A stretch of 64,000 bases of DNA from JAANXG01 sp963731035 (GTDB taxonomy: Bacteria > Pseudomonadota > Gammaproteobacteria > Arenicellales > JAANXG01): positions 124,001 to 188,000 of the forward strand of contig CAVSUY010000007.1 in assembly GCA_963731035.1 (NCBI GenBank), in the 5' to 3' direction. Numbering within the stretch: position 1 is the stretch's first letter; the number at the start of each line of letters is the position of its first letter. A program made the position numbers and the translations under genes. This document shows, in pieces, positions 43,853-52,851 of this stretch. The notes under the pieces are model-generated. The model was not told the origin of the DNA and ran no database searches. It saw only the letters and a program-made list of their open reading frames with translations.

Positions 43853-45634
43853 TCAGCCTGAGGGCTGGAGGGTGCTCAGGGTCTCACGCAGCTTGCTGCA
43901 GTCGTCGATATAAAGACGGGCGCCGTTGCGCCGGAATACCGGTTCCGCGCTGTCGAGCTCCAAGGCGGCACCTTCCGGATCGTCCACCAGCAGCAGAGCT
44001 TTGGCGAGCCGCAGGCGCGCCCCGGCGGCTTCCAGCGGTGCATTCATCTCCTGGTAGACGCCCAGTGCATCCCTCAGCAGTTTCACGGCTTGTCCGCCGT
44101 CCCCGCGGGCGAGGGAGGCCTCCCCGCGAGCGCGCAGCACGTGGGCGCGCACGGTGCCGACGGCCCACGACTCGGGCTCTTTTTCGAGCTCACCGATGAG
44201 CTGCCCGGCGGCGTCCTGGTCGCCGGACTCGGCCGCGATGACGGCGGCGAGCGCCAGATACAGAGGCCTCCTTTCCATAGTCGACCAGTCGAGACCGTCA
44301 TTGCTGGCGCGTTGCAGGGCGCGGATAGCGGCTTGGGACTGGCCGCGTCTATGCAGGAGCAGGGCGTAGCCGGGATGCGGGTTGCTGCCGTGCTCGTAGG
44401 CGGTGCGGTAGGCGATTTCCGCCTTGTCGAGTTCGCCCCTGAGCAGATGCACGTCGCCGAAGAAACGGGACGCATCCGCAAAAACCGAAGCGCTGCTCAT
44501 CTTGATGGTCTCGTCGTTGTCACGGATTTCCGCTTCGGCGCGATCCAGCTCGCCGCGGGCGATGAACACCTCCACCCGATGCAGTACGCAGGAACCGGAG
44601 AAACGCCGGACCCCGTTTCGCCGGCACCAGCGCGTGAAGCTTTCGCTCCACTGGCCGGCGCGGAGCCAGTCACCGGTGTTGCAGCAGCCGCCCAGCAGGC
44701 CACAGTACACCAGTCCGCCGAGCAGCGGGCTCACATTGCCGGTCAACACCACGGCACCGGCCTGGTCCTGGAGCTTGAGCCCGCCTTGTGTGTCGCCGCC
44801 CGCCTGCAGGGCTATTCCCCAGAACAACAGGCCCATGGCCTCGAGATCGAGATTGTCCAGCCGCCTAGCGATGTCCACGGTCTCGCGAGCGTACCTGATG
44901 GTCGCTGCGACCTCCCCCTCGTAGCTCGCCAGCCAGCTCCTTATCCAGGTCAGATGCCCATGCTGCTCGCACAGCGGCAGATCTTCCAGCATGGTCTCGG
45001 CCCGCCCCAGACACCCCTTCGCGACAGCCCATTCCTTGGTCTCGAAACGCAAGCGTGCGAGGCAGATCACGGCTCGTGCGGCGGCCTCACATTGTTCCGC
45101 GTCGCAGTAGGCTTCGGCGGCGCGCTCAAAGGGCTCGATGGCCGACGGCACCGCGCCGGCGCACTGTAGAGCCACGCCCCAGTTCTCGAGTTCCTGCGGA
45201 GGCAGCGGGGCATTCTCGTCGGCGAGCTCGAAGGCCTGTGCTGCCTCCGCCCAGGAGCCGAGCTCGAACAGGCGCCTCGCTTCGAGCGCGGGGTCCGCAG
45301 ATGCCTGCGCCGACGTTCCAGAAGGTTGCGGCGCCAGCTCCGGCATGAAGCGATAGCCTCGCTTCGAGTAGGTACGGATCGCGTTGTCCAGGCTGCCGGA
45401 TCGAAGCGCCGCCCGGGCCAGGCTCACGGCTCGCTGCAGGGAACTGTCGGTGACGATGACGCCCGGCCAGAGGCTCTCGAGCAGCTCGTCCTTGTCCACC
45501 ACCCGGCTCCTGTTGTTGACCAGGTATACCAGGACGTCGAAGGCCCTCGGCTGCAGAGCCACTTCGCGCCCGTTCAGCCGGAGCTGCCGCAGCTCTTCGT
45601 GCAACTCGAACCCGTGAAAGTGGTGGACGGCCAT
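43853..45634 (-). CDS. Winged-helix (OmpR/CadC-type) DNA-binding regulator with TPR-like helical domain
   Basis: 593 aa from ATG 45634 (the open frame extends to 45721, but the MAVHHFHGFELHEE start fits the domain). Residues about 5-100 are a trans_reg_C winged helix (LRQLRLNGREVALQPRAFDV, VVDKDELLESLWPG, ALRSGSLDNAIRTYSKRGYRF). There is no receiver domain or membrane helix, unlike CadC. Residues about 120-590 consist of helical TPR-like repeats (Ala/Glu/Leu-rich, W/Y/G pattern), probably a ligand- or protein-sensing module. It is divergent from a DUF4242 gene, its probable target. Confidence 0.88.
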   Translation of the reverse strand: MAVHHFHGFELHEELRQLRLNGREVALQPRAFDVLVYLVNNRSRVVDKDELLESLWPGVIVTDSSLQRAVSLARAALRSGSLDNAIRTYSKRGYRFMPELAPQPSGTSAQASADPALEARRLFELGSWAEAAQAFELADENAPLPPQELENWGVALQCAGAVPSAIEPFERAAEAYCDAEQCEAAARAVICLARLRFETKEWAVAKGCLGRAETMLEDLPLCEQHGHLTWIRSWLASYEGEVAATIRYARETVDIARRLDNLDLEAMGLLFWGIALQAGGDTQGGLKLQDQAGAVVLTGNVSPLLGGLVYCGLLGGCCNTGDWLRAGQWSESFTRWCRRNGVRRFSGSCVLHRVEVFIARGELDRAEAEIRDNDETIKMSSASVFADASRFFGDVHLLRGELDKAEIAYRTAYEHGSNPHPGYALLLHRRGQSQAAIRALQRASNDGLDWSTMERRPLYLALAAVIAAESGDQDAAGQLIGELEKEPESWAVGTVRAHVLRARGEASLARGDGGQAVKLLRDALGVYQEMNAPLEAAGARLRLAKALLLVDDPEGAALELDSAEPVFRRNGARLYIDDCSKLRETLSTLQPSG

Positions 45635-45803
45635 TGGCTGAGAAAGCCCTTTCCGGCTGGCGTAGTCAGGAAATGGTAAGGCATTGATCAGGCGGCGAAA
45701 AGGTCTTTTTGGCGGGCCCACGGCATGATGCAGCCAGTGGATCCCGACGGATCCGCACCACGAAATTCATCAAGGTAAACCGAGCACATTCGAGGAAAAC
45801 ATT

Positions 45804-46106
45804 ATGAAACTCTATGTCATTCGCCGTCGCAATGGCTGGAAGAACGGCAAGGAGCTGGAGGCCGCGGCCGCCAAGTCGCGGCGCATCGGGGACCAGGACA
45901 TGCCCAAGGACATCCGCTGGATCCGCAGTTACGTCGTTAACGAGGCAGACGGCAGCCTGGGCACTGTCTGTATCTATCAGGCCAGCAGCCCGGAGGCGAT
46001 CCGGGACCATGCGGCCCGCGTGGGCATGCCCGTGGACGAGATCACGCCGATCGAAGCCACCGTCGTGGTGCGCGAAGATCCGGAGGAGAAGAGCGAGGCG
46101 GCATGA
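45804..46106 (+). CDS. DUF4242-family small protein
   Basis: 100 aa from ATG 45804 (GAGG upstream). Compact alpha/beta (ferredoxin-like) pattern with VCIYQASSPEAIRDHAARVGMPVDEI, typical of DUF4242. Related proteins have been reported to bind nickel, but the metal ligands are not obvious here. It faces the winged-helix/TPR regulator across 169 bp, an arrangement that suggests control by that regulator. Physiological role unknown. Confidence 0.82.
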   Translation: MKLYVIRRRNGWKNGKELEAAAAKSRRIGDQDMPKDIRWIRSYVVNEADGSLGTVCIYQASSPEAIRDHAARVGMPVDEITPIEATVVVREDPEEKSEAA

Positions 46107-46147
46107 CTGTCGGGTTGCCGGCCGGCTCGTTCCCGGGCCGGCCGGCT

Positions 46148-48001
46148 TCACCCGGTGAAACAGCTGCGCACCGCAAGCTCGTCGCCGTCCTCGATCTTCT
46201 TGAACTTGTCCCGAAACGCGGCGTCGATGCGGCGCAGGGATCCCCGGGTTTTGGACTCCCGGTAGCGACGCAGCTGACCGGGTCCGCCGTTGTACGCCGC
46301 GTACGTGGCCCAGGCGAGATTGTCGCGCCCTCCGGGCTTCCGTTCCTCGCCGTGGGGTATGACGTAGTCGACCAGGTAATGCATGAGAATCTCCGCACCC
46401 GCCGACGCGTTGTACGCGATATCCCCGGTCAGTGCGCGGGTATCGTAAAAGCCTCGCCATACGGTTGGCACCACCTGCATCATCCCGACGGCGCCGGCGG
46501 GCGACCGGATCGGCACGACCTTGTCCCCCACGCGTGTGAACTGCCGCCAGCAGGTCTCCTGCCAGGCAGTGGCCAGCACCAGCACCCGGAACATCTCGTG
46601 CAGCGACGGATCGAGGTCCGAATCGACGGCCAGTCCACGCCCCGTTTCGTTAAGCAGGCGGTGCACCGATTTCAAGTACGAATCGATCTCGTCCGGCGGC
46701 GGAATCCATCGATTGAGCTTGTTCACCAGCGCTTCGTCGACGGAGACCGCAGCGTGCGCTCTGGGCATGAGACCGTGCCACCACCCCTGCGCCCCCGATC
46801 CGGGCTCGCGGCGAAGTGGCAGGGGCGGGCCGAAATCGAACAGCTTCCGCAGGTCTGGATCGACCTCCTCCTGATGGCGAAGCGGGTCCCCCTGCGCCTC
46901 GGGTGCCAGTATTCGAGCCATGCGTCGCAGGCCGTCCACGGAAATATCGAGATTGAGCTGCGGTCCGAGGGCATCCAGCGTCTTGAGCGCGTCGGAGGCG
47001 GTAATGAAGCTGAGCAGATGCAGCCCACGCTCGCCGCTCAGCTTCGGGCTCAGCCGGCGAAGAATGGGCGACAGCCGGGTCCAGGTCTTGATGAACAGGC
47101 CACGCACCGGGTCCGGTTGTGTCGCTGGAGAGTTCGACGACAGAATGTCGAGTACGTCGTAGCGGGCTTCGATCAGGACGTCCAGCAGCTCACGACGGAT
47201 CTCGCGGTCCTCCGCCACGTCGGCGAAATGCTTCACCACGAACGTGACGAAGCCGTCCCAGTCGCGCCAGGTGGACTCGAAGCGGGCCAGTTCCGCCGCA
47301 CTCAATGCCGGCGCGGGCGGCTCGCCGGCGTAGGACCCGGGCGGCACCTCCATCCCGAGGTCCACTCGCAAGCCGCCATCGACGACCTCCGCGGATTGCA
47401 GGCTGATGGATGCCAGCGTCGCGTCCAGACCCGCGTCCCGTTGCGGCAGGACCAGCCGCAGGACGTCCCTGAGGTCATTCAGCTCCGGCCGAAGATCGAC
47501 CCGCACCGCACCGAGCCGGGGCTGCACGTAGCTCTTGATCCAGTCCCACAGCACGCCGAGGCGGAATCCGTGACGCACCGACTCGTTGTCGATCCGGGAG
47601 TCGACGGTGCGAAAACTCAGTGCCGTGCCGCCGGGTTCCACCAGCACCTCCTCAGAGGTTTCGATGGTTCCGGACCAGTCCAATACCACGATACAGCGGT
47701 CCCCCACGGGTTGCCCCACCAAGGCGTGGCCGTCCATGACCAGGTCGAGAGTACCGTCGCCGGCGGACAGCCGTGGATTGGAGACTACGAGGAAGTTGCA
47801 GCCGCTGCCGTCGTCCCACACCCGGGAGCTGTTGCCGGGCTCCGTGAATACCTGCGATGTGAACACTTCGCGCAGGTAGGCAGTGTCCAGCCGGACGGGC
47901 AGAGTGATGTGCCGTCCGGCGGATGCCGGCAAGGCGACGAGCAGGGCGGCGGCTACGGCCAGCAGACGAAGCATTCCCCGGACGGCTCGATTGTCGGTCA
48001 T
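46148..48001 (-). CDS. Exported lytic transglycosylase (SLT domain) with long N-terminal domain
   Basis: 617 aa from ATG 48001. A signal peptide (LLAVAALLVALPASAG) is followed by about 400 residues without a recognisable domain. The C-terminal about 150 residues are an SLT/goose-lysozyme fold: catalytic Glu in ATAWQETCWRQ, then SPAGAVGMMQVVPTVW and YAAYNGGPGQLRRY. It cleaves peptidoglycan glycan strands in the periplasm, forming anhydro-muropeptides. The N-terminal domain is much longer than in MltC/MltE-type enzymes and may bind a partner or the cell wall. Confidence 0.92.
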   Translation of the reverse strand: MTDNRAVRGMLRLLAVAAALLVALPASAGRHITLPVRLDTAYLREVFTSQVFTEPGNSSRVWDDGSGCNFLVVSNPRLSAGDGTLDLVMDGHALVGQPVGDRCIVVLDWSGTIETSEEVLVEPGGTALSFRTVDSRIDNESVRHGFRLGVLWDWIKSYVQPRLGAVRVDLRPELNDLRDVLRLVLPQRDAGLDATLASISLQSAEVVDGGLRVDLGMEVPPGSYAGEPPAPALSAAELARFESTWRDWDGFVTFVVKHFADVAEDREIRRELLDVLIEARYDVLDILSSNSPATQPDPVRGLFIKTWTRLSPILRRLSPKLSGERGLHLLSFITASDALKTLDALGPQLNLDISVDGLRRMARILAPEAQGDPLRHQEEVDPDLRKLFDFGPPLPLRREPGSGAQGWWHGLMPRAHAAVSVDEALVNKLNRWIPPPDEIDSYLKSVHRLLNETGRGLAVDSDLDPSLHEMFRVLVLATAWQETCWRQFTRVGDKVVPIRSPAGAVGMMQVVPTVWRGFYDTRALTGDIAYNASAGAEILMHYLVDYVIPHGEERKPGGRDNLAWATYAAYNGGPGQLRRYRESKTRGSLRRIDAAFRDKFKKIEDGDELAVRSCFTG

Positions 48002-48228
48002 GACAATCGAAGACTACCAGACCGGGCCGTCGATTGCCGCTCGCGACCTGCTGCCGTGCGGTGCCATTAACTCCATGAATCCAACGTCGATGGACTGCTT
48101 GTTTGTTGATCCAAGTCAATCACTTTCCGCGCTTCGCCGGGTATGCATGTCGCTAAGCTTTGAAGAACGGAAATCTGTCTGCTGTCCCGCTGCACGCGGC
48201 AGGACATTGATCCCCGGGTGCGCGGGGC

Positions 48229-48495
48229 TCAACCTGCGTTGGATTTCTCGTTCATCAGGCCTTCCAGGTAATTCACGCAACTGGACAGGCTCGACAATTT
48301 GGGATAGTCGAGCTCCGGAATGTGAACGCCCAGCGCCTTATCGACATCGAGCATCAGCGACAGGTAGTTCATGGAGTCGAAATCGAATTGATCGCGGAAG
48401 CTGGTATCCGGGTCGACAGTCGCTATATCGACTTCCGGCGCTATCCGCGCCAGCGAGTCCCGGACGGTTTGTTCGATGTCTTCTCTGTCCATCAT
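48229..48495 (-). CDS. Acyl carrier protein
   Basis: 88 aa from ATG 48495 (ATG 48492 equally possible). Acidic helical protein with the 4'-phosphopantetheine attachment Ser in FDSMNYLSL, where DSM replaces the usual DSL. It is a stand-alone ACP, not beside fab genes, so it probably serves a specialised acylation rather than core fatty-acid synthesis. It is divergent from the acyl-CoA synthetase gene at 48753 (257 bp gap without other recognisable signals). Confidence 0.88.
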   Translation of the reverse strand: MMDREDIEQTVRDSLARIAPEVDIATVDPDTSFRDQFDFDSMNYLSLMLDVDKALGVHIPELDYPKLSSLSSCVNYLEGLMNEKSNAG

Positions 48496-48752
48496 GCTCT
48501 CAATTGATGTAGAAGGTTGCGTAGCCCCGCCGCACTTGGCGAGACCACAATAGTACCGCGCGGCGCGTCATTCAGGCCACTGCCCCGCCGGGAAATGGTT
48601 CTGTTCTGCAGCTTCCAAGAGTCACGCCGGTGCAATCCGCACATGATATGGACTTCCTTAGTGACCGGGTACACTAGACCCTCGACTCGAAGTCTGATCG
48701 AGGAGACCCCGACGACAGGCAAAATCAACCGCAGCGACCGACACGCCGACCA

Positions 48753-51470
48753 ATGACAATACGAAACCTCGACTATCTGTTTGCGCCCGGGTCCATCGCG
48801 CTGATCGGCGCCAGCACGCAGCCCGGATCGATCGGCTCGGTCCTGGCGCGCAATCTGTTCCGGGCCGGCTTCGAAGGCCCCATCATGCCGGTGAACCCGA
48901 AATACCGCGCGGTCCACGGAGTCACCACGTATCCGGACATCGACAGCCTGCCCACGACACCGGATCTGGGCGTGGTCGCGGTGCCCGCGGACATCGTCCC
49001 GGACATCATTGCCCAGCTCGGGCGCCGGGGAACACGTGCGGCGGTCGTGATCACCGCCGGATTCGCGGAGGCGGGGAACAAGCACGGGCGCGACCTTCAA
49101 CAAGCCATGCTGGACGCGGCGAAGCCCCACAACCTGCGCATCGTGGGCCCCAACTGCCTGGGCGTCATCGTTCCAGGAGCGGGCCTGGACGGCAGTTTCG
49201 CGCATATCGCTCCGGCGGCCGGGCGGCTCGCCTTTGTCACGCAGTCCGGTGCCATCGTCACCTCCATCGTGGACTGGGCGCAGTCCCATGGTATCGGTTT
49301 TTCACACCTGGTCTCACTGGGTGATCAAGCCGACGTGGATTTCGGCGATATGCTCGACTATCTGGCCAATGACAACCAGGCCTCCGCAATCCTGCTGTAT
49401 ATCGAATCAGTGAGTAACACTCGAAAATTCATGTCGGCAGCGCGCGCCGCGGCCCGTACCAAGCCCGTCATCGTGGTGAAGTCCGGACGGCACGCGGAGG
49501 GCGCGCGCGCCGCTGCGTCGCACACCGGCGCCCTGGCCGGCGCCGACGCCGTCTATGACGCGGCGTTCAGGCGAGCCGGGATGCTGCGCGTATTCAGCCT
49601 GGAAGAGCTGTTCGACGCCGCCGCTACCCTGTCCATGTCGTGGCGGCCGCAGGGCGACCGCTTGGCGATCCTGACCAACGGCGGCGGCATCGGCGTGCTC
49701 GCCACCGACGCCGTGATCGACGAAGGCGCGAGTCTGGCCGAGCTGCCGTCCGAGGCCACAGCCCGGCTCAACGACGTACTCCCTCCGACCTGGTCCCACG
49801 CCAACCCCGTCGATATCGTCGGTGATGCGACGGGCAGCCGCTACGCCGATGCACTCAACGTGCTCATCGCCGCTCAGGGGATCGACGCCGTCCTGGTGTT
49901 GAACTGCCCCACCGCGGTGGCGTCCAGCGTCGAGGCGGCCGAGGCCGTTGTCGGAGTCGTGGAGTCCAGCAAGCATCGCAACGTGCTGACGAGTTGGGTC
50001 GGCGATGCCACCGCCAGCGAGGCAAGAACGCTGTTCGCCGACCACCGGATCGCGACCTACGAGACGCCCGAGCAGGCGGTTCGGGCGTTCATGCACATGG
50101 TCAACTACCGGCGCAGCCAGGAAACGCTGATGGAGACCCCGGCGTCGGTGCCGGAGGACTTTTCTCCCGATTCGGACCGGGCCCGCGGCATTATCGAGCG
50201 CGTGCTGGGCGAAGACCGCGAATGGCTGATGGAGCACGAGGCGAAGGAAGTGCTGGCGGCATACGGCGTGCCGATATCCGCGACCCGCCTCGCGGCGACT
50301 CCGGAGGAAGCCGCCAGGGTCGCCGCCGGCTTCGACGGCCCGGTGGCATTGAAGATTTCGTCGCCGGACATCACCCACAAGAGCGATGTAGGCGGGGTGG
50401 CCCTGGACCTTTCCGGCGAGGAGGTCGTGCGCGAAGCGGCCGAGGCCATGCGCCGGCGGGTGATGCAGAAGTCCCCCGGGGCGTTCATAACCGGTTTCAC
50501 CGTGCAACCCATGGTGCACCGTCCCGGCGCCTACGAGTTGATCGTCGGGCTGACCGAGGACGCTCAGTTTGGACCGGTGGTGTTGTTCGGACACGGCGGC
50601 ACCGCCGTGGAGGTGGTCAACGACAAGGCCGTCGGGCTGCCGCCCCTCAACATGCACTTGGCCCGGGAGGTGATGTCTCGGACCCGCATCTACCAGCAGC
50701 TGCGCGGCTATCCCCGCGCCCAGGCCGTGGACCTCGATGCCATAGCGCTTGCTCTGATCCGCATCTCCCAACTCGCCATCGACATACCCGAGGTGAAGGA
50801 GCTGGATATCAATCCTTTGCTATCGGATGTCTCCGGCGTGATCGCGCTCGACGCTCGCATCCGGGCGGCGCGGGTGGCCGATTCGCGCCGCAGGCGCCTG
50901 GCCATCCGCCCCTATCCTAAGAACCTGGAGGAGGATATACCGCTCGGCGACGGCACCAGCCTCTGGCTGCGGCCGATTCGGCCCGAGGACGAGCCGGCCC
51001 TTCAGGCGGCATTCGCGACGTTGACGCCCGAGGAGATACGGCTGCGGTTCTTCGTGCCGATGAAGACGCTTTCGCACATGGCCGCAGCGCGCTTCACACA
51101 GATCGACTACGACCGCGAGATGGCATTGATCCTCACCGAGCACGGGATCCCGGGCAAGACCGAGATCTACGGTGTCGTGCATCTTATCGCCGATCCGGAC
51201 AACGAGCGGGCTGAATACGCCATTATCGTTCGCCACGATATGACGGGTCAGGGGTTGGGCATCTACCTCATGCGCCGGATCATCGACTATGCCCGCGCCA
51301 GGGGAATCGGCGAGATCCACGGGGACGTGCTGCGGCAAAACGAAACGATGCTCCGGGTCTGTCAGATCTTCGGCTTCACCCAGTCCAATGTCCCCGACGA
51401 GCCGTCCCAGATGCGCGTGACCCTCAAGCTTTCCGACAAGCAGTCCGCCCCCGGGTCTGGTGGAGAATGA
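48753..51470 (+). CDS. PatZ-like protein: NDP-forming acyl-CoA synthetase fused to GNAT acetyltransferase
   Basis: 905 aa. Residues about 5-290 are the CoA-binding and ligase alpha part (VGPNCLGVI, phospho-His region AAASHTGALAGAD). About 480-700 are the ATP-grasp beta part (VALKISSPDITHKSDVGGV, LFGHGGTAVEV). About 735-890 are a GNAT domain with the acetyl-CoA loop RHDMTGQGLGIYLMRRI. This order is that of E. coli PatZ/YfiQ and Salmonella Pat, which acetylate lysines, including acetyl-CoA synthetase. In those enzymes the synthetase part is inactive. A His in ASHTGA is present here, so activity is possible. Confidence 0.93.
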   Translation: MTIRNLDYLFAPGSIALIGASTQPGSIGSVLARNLFRAGFEGPIMPVNPKYRAVHGVTTYPDIDSLPTTPDLGVVAVPADIVPDIIAQLGRRGTRAAVVITAGFAEAGNKHGRDLQQAMLDAAKPHNLRIVGPNCLGVIVPGAGLDGSFAHIAPAAGRLAFVTQSGAIVTSIVDWAQSHGIGFSHLVSLGDQADVDFGDMLDYLANDNQASAILLYIESVSNTRKFMSAARAAARTKPVIVVKSGRHAEGARAAASHTGALAGADAVYDAAFRRAGMLRVFSLEELFDAAATLSMSWRPQGDRLAILTNGGGIGVLATDAVIDEGASLAELPSEATARLNDVLPPTWSHANPVDIVGDATGSRYADALNVLIAAQGIDAVLVLNCPTAVASSVEAAEAVVGVVESSKHRNVLTSWVGDATASEARTLFADHRIATYETPEQAVRAFMHMVNYRRSQETLMETPASVPEDFSPDSDRARGIIERVLGEDREWLMEHEAKEVLAAYGVPISATRLAATPEEAARVAAGFDGPVALKISSPDITHKSDVGGVALDLSGEEVVREAAEAMRRRVMQKSPGAFITGFTVQPMVHRPGAYELIVGLTEDAQFGPVVLFGHGGTAVEVVNDKAVGLPPLNMHLAREVMSRTRIYQQLRGYPRAQAVDLDAIALALIRISQLAIDIPEVKELDINPLLSDVSGVIALDARIRAARVADSRRRRLAIRPYPKNLEEDIPLGDGTSLWLRPIRPEDEPALQAAFATLTPEEIRLRFFVPMKTLSHMAAARFTQIDYDREMALILTEHGIPGKTEIYGVVHLIADPDNERAEYAIIVRHDMTGQGLGIYLMRRIIDYARARGIGEIHGDVLRQNETMLRVCQIFGFTQSNVPDEPSQMRVTLKLSDKQSAPGSGGE

Positions 51471-51545
51471 TTGATCCGGATCATCGCTCCTCCTGTCGCG
51501 AAGAGGATAAGCCGGCGCCCGGTTGATTTGTCGGGGAGCAGTGTG

Positions 51546-51790
51546 ATGGCCATGCCGGTCGAGATCTCGTTCCACAAGATGGAAGCCACCGATGCGTTGC
51601 ATGGCGGTATCAGTAGGCATGCCGAGAAGCTGGGTCAGTTCGAAGGCGACATCATTTCCACCCCAACAGCCTGGTGGACGCCGGGCTCGAAGAGGTCGCC
51701 GTCGGTGAAGAAGTGCGATCCGTGGAGGTTCCCGGTGACCAGGGCCCATGGGCGAGCACGGTGCACCTGTTGAACCGCCGCCACGGCTGA
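51546..51790 (+). pseudogene. Internally deleted ribosome hibernation factor (HPF/RaiA) gene
   Basis: The first 36 codons (ATG 51546) read like the N-terminus of the HPF/RaiA family with C-terminal cold-shock-like tail (VEISFHKMEATDALHGGISR). The last about 42 codons, in a different frame, read like the tail of the same family (FHPNSLVDAGLEEVAVG, then VPGDQGPWASTVHL) and stop at 51790. The middle, roughly 100 residues, is missing. The junction lies near ATTTCCACCCC (51656-51666), where the two frames meet. As written only a 75-aa chimera could be made. Intact relatives stop ribosomes in stress. Confidence 0.75.
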
Positions 51791-51811
51791 AACAAGCGCA
51801 GTCGGCTTACC

Positions 51812-52495
51812 TCAGTCCCCGGGTCGCGGCCCGCTCCGGAGGTCTTCCTCGGACTGCGCCAGAAGGGCGATCACTTCTTCGTCGCTCGTCTGGGTGAAAT
51901 CCTGGTAGAAAGCGCCGATGGCGTAGAAGGGATCGGGCGTTTCCAGGCAGATCAACTCGTCCACTTCCCGGCGCAACTCCTGCACCGTCTCCGGGGGCGC
52001 GACCGGCACCGCCAGCACCAGCCTGGCCGGATTGCCCCGGCGCAGCGCCTTGAGGGCCGCTCGAACGGTGGCGCCGGTAGCGACGCCGTCGTCGATAACG
52101 ATCGCGGTGGCACCTTCGACGGGAATGCGGTCGCGCCCCTGCAGATAGATCTTCCGGCGGCGTTCGATCTCTGCCAACTCCTTCGCTTTGAGCCGGTCCA
52201 GCTGCTCCTCGCTGACGTGGGCCATCCGGCGCACCTCCTCGTTGACCACCAGCTCCGGATGTTGGCCGTCAACGACCGCGGCGAGCGCCAGCTCGGGTTG
52301 AAAAGGCACGCCGATCTTTCTTACCAGGACCAGGTCCAGCGGTGCGTGCAGGACTCTCGCGACCTCGACCGCGACCGGGACGCCGCCCCGGGGCAGGGCC
52401 AGAACCACGGGATTGACGTAGCGCCGGGGGGCCAGTGTTGAGGACAGCAGGCGCCCGGCTTCGGTGCGGTCGGCAAATACGTAGGGATCGTTCAT
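51812..52495 (-). CDS. Phosphoribosyltransferase-family protein
   Basis: 227 aa from ATG 52495. PRPP-binding motif AIVIDDGVATGATVRAAL at about residue 120 and the flexible-loop region RKIGVPFQPELALAAV match the PRTase fold. Members of this group are found in proteobacterial stress islands rather than in purine salvage operons; the substrate is unknown. The start overlaps the stop of the preceding hydrolase remnant (ATGA), so translation was probably coupled to it. The extended open frame to 52618 is a shadow. Confidence 0.88.
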   Translation of the reverse strand: MNDPYVFADRTEAGRLLSSTLAPRRYVNPVVLALPRGGVPVAVEVARVLHAPLDLVLVRKIGVPFQPELALAAVVDGQHPELVVNEEVRRMAHVSEEQLDRLKAKELAEIERRRKIYLQGRDRIPVEGATAIVIDDGVATGATVRAALKALRRGNPARLVLAVPVAPPETVQELRREVDELICLETPDPFYAIGAFYQDFTQTSDEEVIALLAQSEEDLRSGPRPGD

Positions 52496-52791
52496 TCCCA
52501 GGCTCCCCCCAGAAGGGTCTCGAAGCAGTCGCCGGCTGCCTCGACGACTGCATCCAGCGTGCCGGGTTCCTCGAACAGATGCGTCGCGCCTGGATCGATC
52601 GTGAGTTGCTTCTCGCAAGCCAGCGCCTGCCGGTTCAACTCGATCACGATGTCATCCGCAGCGCCGGCGACCAACAGGGTCGGCGCCTTCACCTCGCCCA
52701 GATGCCATTCATGTTTTCGCCCTTTAAAGAAAACCCCTGCCGACGATGAATACTGCGCCGGCCGCCGGCCGGAACTCTTGATCGGCATCAA
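52492..52791 (-). pseudogene. N-terminally truncated alpha/beta hydrolase remnant
   Basis: 99 codons. Residues about 31-99 (LGEVKAPTLLVAGAADDIVI, then GATHLFEEPGTLDAVVEAA) are the C-terminal third of a dienelactone-hydrolase-like alpha/beta hydrolase, with the acid Asp in GAADD and the His in GATHLFEE. The nucleophile Ser and the first about 130 residues are absent. Residues 1-30 do not resemble the family. Intact relatives precede phosphoribosyltransferase genes like the one following here. It is probably non-functional. Confidence 0.65.
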
Positions 52792-52851
52792 CTATCACCG
52801 CCCCAAACGCGATGTAATGGCCACCATGATGACCAGCCCATTCGGGCGCAG

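Noticed and set aside
46103..48070. 655-codon plus-strand frame
   Set aside because: Exact shadow of the lytic transglycosylase, which has a signal peptide and SLT catalytic motifs.
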